From Spartobacteria bacterium (lineage in GTDB: Bacteria; Verrucomicrobiota; Kiritimatiellia; RZYC01), in NCBI GenBank assembly GCA_009930475.1, contig RZYC01000003.1:1-64000 (forward strand): a stretch of 64,000 nt of DNA, in the 5' to 3' direction. Below the pieces are notes generated by a model, which did no database searches, was not told the DNA's origin, and worked only from the letters and a program-made list of their open reading frames with translations. The translations under genes were made by a program, and so were the position numbers. Of the stretch, positions 26,812-34,585 are shown piece after piece (position 1 is the first letter of the stretch; each line of letters begins with the position of its first letter).

Positions 26812-27168
26812 CTAGACCTTTTTGCGTGGATCATTGTTTTCATCCATAAGCAGAACCCGGGGCGCATAGGCTGCCAGCTCCGCTTCATTCATCGACGCAT
26901 AGGTGATAATAACCACCTTGTCGCCGGGTACGCCCAGACGGGCCGCAGGCCCGTTCAGCATGAATGTGCGAGAGCCGCGTTCGGCGGGAATCACGTACGT
27001 AACCAGCCGCGTCCCGTTGTTCGCATTCAACACATGACACTGTTCGCCCGGAAGCATGTCCGCCATATCGAGCAGGTCTTCATCAATGGCAATACTGCCT
27101 TCGTAATCCAGTTTTAATCCGGTCAGCGTGGCCAGATGGATTTTTGATTTCAACATCGTACGCTGCAT
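26812..27168 (-). CDS. panD: Aspartate 1-decarboxylase
   Basis: PanD makes beta-alanine for pantothenate and coenzyme A. It is a proenzyme that cleaves itself at Gly-Ser to form the pyruvoyl group, and the cleavage site is visible as YEGSIAID with G24-S25, the canonical position when the first ATG is used. The 118 residues fit the small beta-barrel family. The stop of the DUF89 gene lies two bases upstream, so the two are co-transcribed in the riboflavin/CoA run. Confidence 0.96.
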   Translation of the reverse strand: MQRTMLKSKIHLATLTGLKLDYEGSIAIDEDLLDMADMLPGEQCHVLNANNGTRLVTYVIPAERGSRTFMLNGPAARLGVPGDKVVIITYASMNEAELAAYAPRVLLMDENNDPRKKV

Positions 27169-27170
27169 GA

Positions 27171-28037
27171 TTAGCCTTTCCTGTCCTGATGTTTTCTGAT
27201 CACCAAAGACCCTTCCTTAGCACCAATGTGATCACCAATTGCCGGACATTTTACTTTCAGACAATAATAAATATTACCCGATTTCTCTGATAACGTTTCG
27301 TAGTTAGCCTGCCCTTTGGAAATAATCACGTCCGCACGGGCAAATAACGCACAAAAAGCTTCCGAACAATCATCCAAAAACGTGCCGGGAATACCCGAAC
27401 CAGTTTCCACCACATTTACCAGTTCGCACAGACCGCCTTCCCTCGCATCTTCCATGGTGGCATCGTTGAGTGTAGGACGGCTCTTCACTGCAAATGTTAC
27501 GCGCTCGGGTCCGATCTGTTCGATCAGCAACCGATCCAGCACAATTTCACCCGCATTATCTGCCAAATACAGCACATTCTCCGCTGCATCCAGCGCCGCT
27601 GTAAACTCGTCCCATTCCGCGTCCATCGTCTGATCCGATGCACTGCGAATGATTTTCTCAAAATAATGGTAGTCCGGATCCAGCGCCACACCAAAATCAA
27701 TGATATTCCCGGCAATGGCATACCGACAGGCCCGTTCCAACGGGTGATCCGATGCCAGTACATCGGCCCGTAAGTCATCCAGCATGGCCAGCGCCAATTC
27801 TGTGGACTGCTTTTTCAAATGCCGATACGCATCCTTGTCCGATCCTGTCAGCTGGCGCACCGCGCAATGAATCTCATAGGCGATCTCCGGCGGCGTACGG
27901 TTCGTATCAATGACAGCCAGCATTGCGAGCACATCTCGCACCAGTTTCTCCTGCATTTCCTCGTCCTGCATAGAAAAAGCAGCAACGTCCAGCGCCTGTT
28001 TTACAAAACAGGGGAAACAGCGTAATTGGGATTTCAT
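27171..28037 (-). CDS. DUF89/ARMT1-family damage-control phosphatase
   Basis: The 288-residue protein matches the DUF89 family of metal-dependent phosphatases that remove damaged or excess phosphometabolites. It starts with the cysteine motif CFPCF (residues 8-12), has the catalytic YLADNAGEIVLD at about 161-172 and SKGQANYETL near 243. Subfamily I members with CxxC act on 4'-phosphopantetheine-type or other phosphate esters. The next gene, panD, belongs to pantothenate synthesis, which fits such a role but is inference. A strong GGAGG precedes the ATG. Confidence 0.88.
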   Translation of the reverse strand: MKSQLRCFPCFVKQALDVAAFSMQDEEMQEKLVRDVLAMLAVIDTNRTPPEIAYEIHCAVRQLTGSDKDAYRHLKKQSTELALAMLDDLRADVLASDHPLERACRYAIAGNIIDFGVALDPDYHYFEKIIRSASDQTMDAEWDEFTAALDAAENVLYLADNAGEIVLDRLLIEQIGPERVTFAVKSRPTLNDATMEDAREGGLCELVNVVETGSGIPGTFLDDCSEAFCALFARADVIISKGQANYETLSEKSGNIYYCLKVKCPAIGDHIGAKEGSLVIRKHQDRKG

Positions 28038-28060
28038 ATCATCCTCCGTAAACAGTTTAA

Positions 28061-28726
28061 TTATTCTTCTTCAGAGGTCGCTTCATTGATCAGTCCTTCA
28101 GCACGAAGAGCCTCCCAGCTGATCCCCTGCAAGGACGCACCGCGATCCAGCAGGCGTTTTACAAATTTGCCCAGCACATCCACTTCCAGATTGAAATGAC
28201 TGCCGACCTTTAAATTACTGAAGGTTGTAAACTCATAGGTAAAGGGAATAATGTGCACAACAAAGGAGGATTCTTTCAGTTCCGCCACAGTCAGGCTCAC
28301 GCCGTCGATGCCCACCGACCCTTTGTAGACAATACCATCCATCAATTCGGGCGAACAGGTAAATTCAAATTTCCAGTCACGGCCCACGGTCTGAATATCC
28401 ACACATTCGCCCACGCCATCCACATGACCCACCAGAATATGTCCGCCCATGGTCTGGCCCCAGCGCAATGCGCGTTCCAGATTGATGCGATCGCCCACAG
28501 CGCGCTCGCCCAGCGTCGTTTTTTCAAAGGTTTCCCGCAGCACATCGAAATGCAGCACCGCACCTTCTTTGCGTGTTACCGTCAGACAAATACCAGAAAC
28601 CGCCACACTGTCGCCATCCTGCACCTTATCCGCCCAGTCCGGCACTTCCACGGCGATCTTTCCCCACTTCTCAGCCAGATCATGCACCTTGACCGTACCC
28701 GTTGCTTCCACAATTCCTGTAAACAT
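28061..28726 (-). CDS. ribE: Riboflavin synthase, alpha subunit
   Basis: RibE catalyses dismutation of two 6,7-dimethyl-8-ribityllumazine molecules to riboflavin. The two tandem lumazine-binding halves are visible: MFTGIVEATGTV at the start, VSGICLTV near 45 and GHVDG near 100 in the first, then GVSLTV near 145 in the second. The length of 221 residues is normal. A Shine-Dalgarno AAGGAG precedes the ATG. It is the last riboflavin gene of the operon, separated from ribD by the palindrome cluster. Confidence 0.97.
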   Translation of the reverse strand: MFTGIVEATGTVKVHDLAEKWGKIAVEVPDWADKVQDGDSVAVSGICLTVTRKEGAVLHFDVLRETFEKTTLGERAVGDRINLERALRWGQTMGGHILVGHVDGVGECVDIQTVGRDWKFEFTCSPELMDGIVYKGSVGIDGVSLTVAELKESSFVVHIIPFTYEFTTFSNLKVGSHFNLEVDVLGKFVKRLLDRGASLQGISWEALRAEGLINEATSEEE

Positions 28727-28745
28727 GCACTAACTCCTTATTTTG

Positions 28746-28828
28746 AAAAGTTCCAATCATTGGAACTTTATTTTTTAAAAGTTCCAATCATTGGAACTTT
28801 TTTTCCGGAAACTTCCAATCATTGGAAA
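28746..28828. repeat. Three TTCCAATSATTGGAA palindromes at the ribD 3' end
   Basis: Copies lie at 28746-28769, 28777-28801 and 28811-28828. The second supplies the ribD stop codon (TGA at 28790-28788 on the minus strand) and the third encodes ribD residues SNDWKF. The first copy lies between ribD and ribE. The A-run/T-run flanks give long perfect stems. Confidence 0.95.
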
Positions 28829-29924
28829 AATCAAAATGACCCCGGCACAACCAGTCCGACCCGACGGCGTCCATCGAATCCATGAAAAATCCGGGGCGTT
28901 CATTCATTTTCCATCCTGTACCACCCACAGCGGCACATCCATCGCCGCCAATCAGTGTGGGAGCGATAAAATAAAGCAGTTCATTGACGATTTTCTCTCG
29001 GATCAGGGCCCCGGCCAAGGTACTGCCGCCTTCGCAAAAAACACAGAGCAAACCGCGCCGACCCAGCTCCGTCATCACGTCCTGCATATCCACATGACCG
29101 TTCTTTTCAGGCAGCAAAACCACCTCGGCCCCGGTCTCGCGCAGCGACTGCACATGCGATGGTGAAACGCTGTTCTGTCCGCATATCATGATCGTCTGAG
29201 CTGATGCGTCATCGGTCAGCACCTTGGCATCCAGCGGGATACGACCGTGTGTATCGAGCAGTACCCGCCACGTTTCCCGTCCTTCTGCAGGCCGGGGAAG
29301 CAGCGAAGGATTGTCCGCAAGAACCGTTCCTGAGCCAACCATTACGGCATCGGCTTCCCGTCGAAACTGCTGAACCACGTCCCTTGCTTCCGGCCCGGTG
29401 ATCCATTTCGATCGACCATCCGCATCGGCAATGCGCCCATCCAGCGACGCCGCCAGCTTCAATTGTACCAGCGGTTTTCCCGTTAAAATCCATTTGGAAA
29501 AGGGCGCAATCAGGGCATTGCAATCCTTTTGCAGAACCCCTGCAGCCACCTCGATCCCTGCCGCACGCAGTACGTCCAGTCCTCGACCTGCATGCTTCGG
29601 ATTGGGATCGACAGAACCCACAAAAACGCGACGAATTCCATAGCGAATAATCCAGTCGGTGCAGGGCTCCGTGCGACCATGAGTCGAACAAGGTTCCAGT
29701 GTCACATAGAGATCACATCCGCGTGCCGCGTCGCCCGCCTTGCGCAGGGCCGCCTTTTCAGCGTGATCCGTGCCGGCTTTACAATGCCATCCATCGGCAA
29801 CCATCCGTCCCGAGGGATCAACAATCACAGCACCTACCGGAGGATTGGGCCGCGTCAAACCGCAGCCACGACGCGCCTCATTCAGAGCATGCCGCATCCA
29901 GTGTTCATCAGGAACCTTTTCCAT
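28788..29924 (-). CDS. ribD: Bifunctional riboflavin deaminase/reductase
   Basis: RibD deaminates 2,5-diamino-6-ribosylamino-pyrimidinone phosphate and then reduces its sugar, two steps of riboflavin synthesis. The N-terminal deaminase has the zinc site HAEKAAL and LEPCSTHGRTEPC near 55-89; the C-terminal reductase starts around residue 150 with KLAASLDGRIAD and a GGSTLAG motif near 310. The frame begins inside the ftsY end; a GTG at 29927 is an alternative start. The last dozen residues, FSNDWKFPEKKFQ, come from two palindromes and are not part of the normal enzyme, so the native stop was probably lost. Confidence 0.95.
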   Translation of the reverse strand: MEKVPDEHWMRHALNEARRGCGLTRPNPPVGAVIVDPSGRMVADGWHCKAGTDHAEKAALRKAGDAARGCDLYVTLEPCSTHGRTEPCTDWIIRYGIRRVFVGSVDPNPKHAGRGLDVLRAAGIEVAAGVLQKDCNALIAPFSKWILTGKPLVQLKLAASLDGRIADADGRSKWITGPEARDVVQQFRREADAVMVGSGTVLADNPSLLPRPAEGRETWRVLLDTHGRIPLDAKVLTDDASAQTIMICGQNSVSPSHVQSLRETGAEVVLLPEKNGHVDMQDVMTELGRRGLLCVFCEGGSTLAGALIREKIVNELLYFIAPTLIGGDGCAAVGGTGWKMNERPGFFMDSMDAVGSDWLCRGHFDFSNDWKFPEKKFQ

Positions 29925-30813
29925 CACCCATCAGACTTTCCACAAAGGATTTGGCATCAAAAGGCACCAGATCCTCTTTCTGTTCGCCCAGACCAATAAA
30001 ACGAATGGGCACACCCAATTCGCGTTTGACGGAAAAAACAAAACCGCCCTTGGACGAGCCATCCATTTTCGAAATCACTACCCCCGTCAGCGGGATCATA
30101 CCATGGAACTGCACGGCCTGACGCAGCGCGTTCTGCCCCAGTGCCGCATCCAGTACAATCCAAGTTTCATGGGGTGCATCGGCATCCACTTTTTTCAGTG
30201 CACGATCCATTTTCTGCAACTCTTTCATGAGCGGCTCTTTGGTATGCATCCGACCGGCCGTATCAATGATCAGCATATCCGCCCTGCGGGCTTTTGCCGC
30301 CTGCAATGCATCAAAGACCACCGCCGACGCATCGGCACCGGTGGCCCCTGCCACCACATCCACATCCAGTTCTTTTGCCCAGCGTTTCAGCTGTTCCGAC
30401 CCTGCCGCACGAAAGGTGTCCGCCGCGCATAACAGGGCTTTATGGTCATTTTCTGACGCATGATACGCCATTTTCGCACTGGTGGTGGTTTTACCCGATC
30501 CGTTCACCCCCAGCATCATATAGACCTTTCCCGCGGGTTGTGCGGCGGTGGACCAATCGAATCCGTTGCCGGGGCCCAGTTCGTCCATCATCCAACGCAT
30601 CAGTGCTTCGCGCGGAGTCTGATCGCCCAGCTTCCCGTCACGCAGCCGTTTCACCCATTCCATCACAATAGCCGGACTAATATCCGCACAAATCATGGCC
30701 TCTTCCAGTTCCTCCAGCGACGCATCGTCCACGCCGCGACCACTGAAAAGCCGGCCAAAAACACCCACCAGCGAACCGCGTGTTTTAGCCAGAGCGTTCC
30801 ACCAACCTGCCAT
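29908..30813 (-). CDS. ftsY: Signal recognition particle receptor
   Basis: FtsY is the SRP receptor GTPase that delivers nascent membrane proteins to SecYEG. In this 301-residue protein a short helical N domain precedes the G domain with P-loop GVNGSGKTT at 102-110, DTAGR near 182 and a TGVVISKMDGSSKGG guanine-specificity region near 250. It lacks the long acidic A domain of E. coli FtsY, which is usual outside gammaproteobacteria. Two bases separate it from nusB and it overlaps ribD, so it is embedded in the riboflavin operon. Confidence 0.96.
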   Translation of the reverse strand: MAGWWNALAKTRGSLVGVFGRLFSGRGVDDASLEELEEAMICADISPAIVMEWVKRLRDGKLGDQTPREALMRWMMDELGPGNGFDWSTAAQPAGKVYMMLGVNGSGKTTTSAKMAYHASENDHKALLCAADTFRAAGSEQLKRWAKELDVDVVAGATGADASAVVFDALQAAKARRADMLIIDTAGRMHTKEPLMKELQKMDRALKKVDADAPHETWIVLDAALGQNALRQAVQFHGMIPLTGVVISKMDGSSKGGFVFSVKRELGVPIRFIGLGEQKEDLVPFDAKSFVESLMGDGKGS

Positions 30814-30815
30814 GC

Positions 30816-31244
30816 TTATGCCTCTTCATTCTTTTTTACCAAATCCTTGCGCACCCGATCCAGAATCCCGTTTACAAACCGGCCTGACTCAAAATTACTC
30901 AAAGCTTTAGCGACTTCCACCGCTTCATTGATCACCACCACCGCCGGCGTATCTTTCGAATAAAGCAGTTCATAAATGCCCAGTCGCAGAATATTTAAAT
31001 CTACCAGTGCCAGTCGCTGGATATTCCAGTTCGTGGCACAGCGGGCAATCTCTCCATCCAGTTCATCGATGTTTTTAATCACGCCGTAAACCAGATCTTC
31101 TGTAAAGGCCAATTGCTGTTTACTCTGCGGGCCGCTCTGTTCCCAGAATGTAAGCAGTAAATCAGCTGTTTCTTCCGTCTTGTTAAACTCCCGTAAAAAC
31201 AAAAACTGAACCGCACGTTCTCTTGCTATGCGACGTGGCTTCAT
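30816..31244 (-). CDS. nusB: Transcription antitermination factor NusB
   Basis: NusB binds rRNA boxA with NusE to prevent premature termination. The 142-residue helical protein has the RRIARERAVQFLF N-terminus and the C-terminal VVINEAVEVAKALS block with FVNGILDRV. Its ATG overlaps the ribH stop as ATGA; ribH-nusB is a very common gene pair in bacteria. The downstream ftsY starts two bases after the nusB stop. Confidence 0.96.
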   Translation of the reverse strand: MKPRRIARERAVQFLFLREFNKTEETADLLLTFWEQSGPQSKQQLAFTEDLVYGVIKNIDELDGEIARCATNWNIQRLALVDLNILRLGIYELLYSKDTPAVVVINEAVEVAKALSNFESGRFVNGILDRVRKDLVKKNEEA

Positions 31245-31771
31245 CCTATGGACTCGTCCAGCTGCTCAAAAACGTGCACCATTTCCAGTGCCGCCAGTGC
31301 CGCATATCTGCCTTTGCTGTCTTCGCCCAGACAACGTGCTTTGGCCTGATCCATGGTCTGCGCGGAGATGACTTCATAAATCACCGGCATGGCATAGGAT
31401 GCACTCAGCTGTCCCAGCGACAGGGCCACATGCTGATTAATCAGCTGTGCATGCTGTGTTTCTCCCTGAATCACCGTACCCAGAGCAATCACGGCATCAT
31501 GGCGTTCCATCTGTGCCAGCTGTTCGGCTATGGCCGGAATTTCAAATGCGCCGGGAACCCATATGACCGAAATATCTTCGGCTTCCACGTGACAGTCTTT
31601 TAATGTCGCAATGGCACTCTGCAATAATGCAGACGTCAGTTCTTCATTAAAACGCGCAACAATGATTGCAACCCGTACACCCGTTCCATCATAGGAACCC
31701 TTTATCACACGCACATCGTCGTCTGAAACCGGTACGCTCAATACCGCGTCCATAGCTACGCCTTTTTCCAT
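31241..31771 (-). CDS. ribH: 6,7-dimethyl-8-ribityllumazine synthase
   Basis: RibH condenses ribityl-aminouracil with the butanone phosphate made by RibBA. The ATG at 31771, five bases after AGAGGG, gives 176 residues. The family pattern IIVARFNEELTSALL near the start, VPGAFEIP at about residue 79, and IQGETQH near 108 are all present; the active-site histidine (usually in the GTVIQGETQH/HFD region) is included. It overlaps nusB and follows ribBA by 72 bases. An upstream start at 31834 has no ribosome site and is not used. Confidence 0.96.
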   Translation of the reverse strand: MEKGVAMDAVLSVPVSDDDVRVIKGSYDGTGVRVAIIVARFNEELTSALLQSAIATLKDCHVEAEDISVIWVPGAFEIPAIAEQLAQMERHDAVIALGTVIQGETQHAQLINQHVALSLGQLSASYAMPVIYEVISAQTMDQAKARCLGEDSKGRYAALAALEMVHVFEQLDESIG

Positions 31772-31843
31772 AATACCCTCTTTTATGTTATTTCTCTGCT
31801 GGTTCTGTGATTTGAAAATGCCTGCCTGTAGCATTTGAAAGGC

Positions 31844-33067
31844 CTACAGTAAATGCCCCATCTTCTCTTTTTTGGTACTCAAATACCGTTCGTTGTGCTC
31901 TGAGCATTGAACTATAATCGAAACGCGTTCCACAATTTCAAGGCCGAAGTGCTCTAATCCTTCGATTTTTCCCGGATTATTGGTCATCAGACGAATCTTA
32001 TGCAACCCCAGATCTTCCAATATCTGTGCGCCGCTGCCATAGTCACGCAGATCGGCGTCAAAACCCAGATGAATGTTGGCCTCCACCGTATCCAGCCCCT
32101 GCTCTTGCAGTTCATACGCCGCAATTTTGTGTTCCAGTCCAATGCCGCGCCCTTCCTGACGCATATACAGTACCACGCCGCACCCTTCATCGGCCACGGC
32201 CTGCATGGCACGATGCAGCTGTGTCCCGCAGTCACAGCGCCGTGACCCAAAGACGTCCCCTGTCAGGCATTCGCTATGAATCCGGACCAATGCCCCTTTT
32301 TCGTCTTTTTCCGGTTCGCCCATAACCAGTGCTAAATGATGGCAGTCATCCAGGTAAGAATAATACAAGTGCAAGTCAAAATCACCGAACTCCGTGGGCA
32401 TCTGAACTTTGCGCACTTTTTTAACCAGCATTTCTGTGCGGCGGCGATGATAAATAAGTTCTTCCACCGATCCGATTTTCAACCCGTGCTCTCTGGCAAA
32501 TTCAATGAGCTGCGGCAGACGCGCCATTTCGCCGTCTTCCTGCATAATTTCGCAGATCACTCCCGCAGGATTTAAACCGGCTAAACGGGCCAGATCCACG
32601 GCGGCTTCGGTGTGGCCCGGACGACGCAGTACGCCGCCTTCCACGGCTTCCAGCGGGAACATATGGCCGGGACGGCGTAAATCCGATGTATTGCTGTGGT
32701 CATCAACCAGAACCTGAACAGTACGAAAGCGGTCATAGGCACTGATGCCTGTCGTTACATCATCGGTGGCCGCATCCACGGAATCCATAAAGGCCGTTCC
32801 ATACAAATCACCGCCGTCATTTTTGTTCATACGTCCCAGTTTCAGACGTTTCGTATAGATGGAATCCAGCGGGACGCAGATCAGACCTCGGGCGTGTTTG
32901 GTCATGAAATTTATGATTTCCGGCGTGATTTTATCGGCCGCGCAAATAATGTCCCCTTCATTTTCACGGTTTTCATCATCTGCCATCACCACCATTTCCC
33001 CGTCATGGATGGCTAGAATGATATCGTCAATGGGATCGAATATCGATGATTTGCTCTGCTCTTTCAT
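31844..33067 (-). CDS. ribBA: Bifunctional DHBP synthase/GTP cyclohydrolase II
   Basis: The protein makes both riboflavin precursors: 3,4-dihydroxybutanone phosphate from ribulose 5-phosphate and the pyrimidine from GTP. The N-terminal half has [11 protein letters not shown] at about 32-42 and [15 protein letters not shown] near 165; the C-terminal half has the zinc site [15 protein letters not shown] and [10 protein letters not shown] choose the ATG at 33067; one at 33082 is possible, and starts farther upstream lie in the FMN riboswitch. It is the first gene of the riboflavin operon, controlled by that riboswitch. Confidence 0.96.
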   Translation of the reverse strand: MKEQSKSSIFDPIDDIILAIHDGEMVVMADDENRENEGDIICAADKITPEIINFMTKHARGLICVPLDSIYTKRLKLGRMNKNDGGDLYGTAFMDSVDAATDDVTTGISAYDRFRTVQVLVDDHSNTSDLRRPGHMFPLEAVEGGVLRRPGHTEAAVDLARLAGLNPAGVICEIMQEDGEMARLPQLIEFAREHGLKIGSVEELIYHRRRTEMLVKKVRKVQMPTEFGDFDLHLYYSYLDDCHHLALVMGEPEKDEKGALVRIHSECLTGDVFGSRRCDCGTQLHRAMQAVADEGCGVVLYMRQEGRGIGLEHKIAAYELQEQGLDTVEANIHLGFDADLRDYGSGAQILEDLGLHKIRLMTNNPGKIEGLEHFGLEIVERVSIIVQCSEHNERYLSTKKEKMGHLL

Positions 33068-33126
33068 TTGTATAAACACCATTTCTTTCAGTTTCAATAC
33101 GGGGAAAGGGCAGACGCCTTGCGACG

Positions 33127-33260
33127 ATCTTTTACCATCCAGACTGTACTGTCGGCCCCGGAATTCCACCGGATCTGCAAAACGAATTCTGCTCGCAGAC
33201 TGTCACCGCCGGTAGGGACTTTTCCTGCTCATGTCAGGAATCACCCTTCCCCAAAGATCG
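33127..33260 (-). promoter_or_regulatory. FMN riboswitch (RFN element)
   Basis: The minus strand from 33258 has CTTTGGGGAAGGGTGATTCC, CCTACCGGCGGT, a GTCTGCGAGC arm, GATCCGGTGGAATTCCG, GCCGACAGTACAGTCTGGATG and the closing GGTAAAAGATC. These are the conserved RFN blocks in the right order, and the first and last pair. It ends about 45 bases upstream of the ribBA start. Binding of FMN would repress the operon; whether by termination or by hiding the ribosome site I cannot decide. Confidence 0.95.
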
Positions 33261-33314
33261 GGGCTGGTCTACTCCACCCCCCGCCTCTGTTCAAGAAAAA
33301 AACAGAACAATACA

Positions 33315-34349
33315 CTATTCGTCCGATGATCCATCCGGCGAGTAAGGGATTTTTCGGCAGGATTCTCCAATGACCATTTCGTTGTCCAGAATCTTGTGAA
33401 TAATCGGAGCATTTTTATCTTTAACAGAGTCAAACAGTTCCAAGGCCAATTGGTGTATGTTCTGCCTTATCGTCGTTATTTTCGGAAAAAAATAGGATTG
33501 ATCCACCCCGTCATACCCCACCACTGACAGATCGCCGGGTACAGCGATACCTAATTTGTAGGCTTTCATAATAAGTCCCTGAGCAATCTGGTCGTTGGCA
33601 CAGACTACTGCGGTAGGACGGTCGCTTAACGTCCAGAAATAGCCTAAGGCTTTCACGCCGGTGTCGTGGGAAATTCTGTCCGATTGGAAAATATAGTCGT
33701 CTCGAATATCGATCCCGTGCTGTACCAGCGCATCGGTGTAGCTCTGCTTTCTAATCATGGTTGACTGATAGAGCTCCTGCGGTCCCGCATAGGCAATTTT
33801 CCGATGGTTCAAATTATAGAGATAGTCTACCAGACGCTGCACCCCGCCATAGTTATCCGATGTAACACAGGAATAATTTCGGCCGATAGAACGGTCGAGA
33901 CAGGAAATTTTCTGCGTGAACTTGGCATCGGTAAATAAGTCGTAGTTCACCCCTTCCGTCAGAATACTGCCTGTACAACGAATACCCTGGCAATAGCGGA
34001 GATACTTCTCCTCCTTCTCTTTATTATTTTCCGTATCGCAAATAAGCAACGTGTACTGACTGTCGAAGGTAATATTGTTTAATGCCCGGATCAATGCCCC
34101 GAAGAAGGGATTATTTACGTCATAAATAAACAGCGCAATCGAATTGGATGTCTGTGAAAACAGATTTTTTGCCATTTGGTTGGGAACGTAGTCGTATTGA
34201 CGAATAACCGCCTGAACTTTTTCTCTGATGGCAGGCGACGTGGAGTCAGGCTGATTAATGACACGCGAGACCGTTGCCGTCGATACGCCGGCAAGCGTGG
34301 CAATATCCCGAATACCAACAAATTTCTTTTTTCCATTTGAATCCGTCAT
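33315..34349 (-). CDS. LacI-family transcriptional regulator
   Basis: This 344-residue protein has an N-terminal LacI helix-turn-helix (VGIRDIATLAGVSTATVSRV at about 11-30, hinge near 55-65) and a periplasmic-binding-protein-like sensor domain. It diverges from the glycyl radical enzyme operon, and palindromic ATGTAAC/GTTACAT sites lie between them, so it most likely represses that operon until a sugar or sugar phosphate binds. The sequence does not show which ligand. Its 3' end lies just upstream of the FMN riboswitch, on the same strand. Confidence 0.95.
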   Translation of the reverse strand: MTDSNGKKKFVGIRDIATLAGVSTATVSRVINQPDSTSPAIREKVQAVIRQYDYVPNQMAKNLFSQTSNSIALFIYDVNNPFFGALIRALNNITFDSQYTLLICDTENNKEKEEKYLRYCQGIRCTGSILTEGVNYDLFTDAKFTQKISCLDRSIGRNYSCVTSDNYGGVQRLVDYLYNLNHRKIAYAGPQELYQSTMIRKQSYTDALVQHGIDIRDDYIFQSDRISHDTGVKALGYFWTLSDRPTAVVCANDQIAQGLIMKAYKLGIAVPGDLSVVGYDGVDQSYFFPKITTIRQNIHQLALELFDSVKDKNAPIIHKILDNEMVIGESCRKIPYSPDGSSDE

Positions 34350-34368
34350 GACAACCTTTTCGATCTAA

Positions 34369-34534
34369 ATGTAACATGTTTCTCACTCACTGCTTGTTGA
34401 TAAGACAGTGAGGGTATTTGTTACATAATTCAAGTCAATAAGGGGAAGCAGTGAAAATTTATTCCCTTTTAACATAATATTATTTGACAAAATACCCCCC
34501 ATCCAACTATAGATACAAATGTAACAAGTTACAT
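34369..34534. promoter_or_regulatory. LacI-type operators with palindrome ATGTAAC-AA-GTTACAT
   Basis: A 16-base site with two perfect 7-base arms lies at 34519-34534, directly after the -10 box of the enzyme operon. A site with one perfect arm, ATGTAACATGTT, lies at 34369-34380, just upstream of the regulator start, and a half-site GTTACAT at 34420-34426. The symmetry and the overlap with the start region fit binding by the adjacent LacI protein at two or three sites, perhaps with looping over about 150 bases. Confidence 0.7.
34484..34513 (+). promoter_or_regulatory. Promoter of the glycyl radical enzyme operon
   Basis: TTGACA at 34484-34489 and TATAGA at 34508-34513 are 18 bases apart. Five bases further on the full LacI operator begins, so a bound repressor would sit on the transcription start. 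The gene starts at 34586 behind AAAGGAG. Confidence 0.7.
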
Positions 34535-34585
34535 CGTGAAAAACAAACGGTTAATCGGACCCCTTGTCCGTAAAGGAGCCAAATA

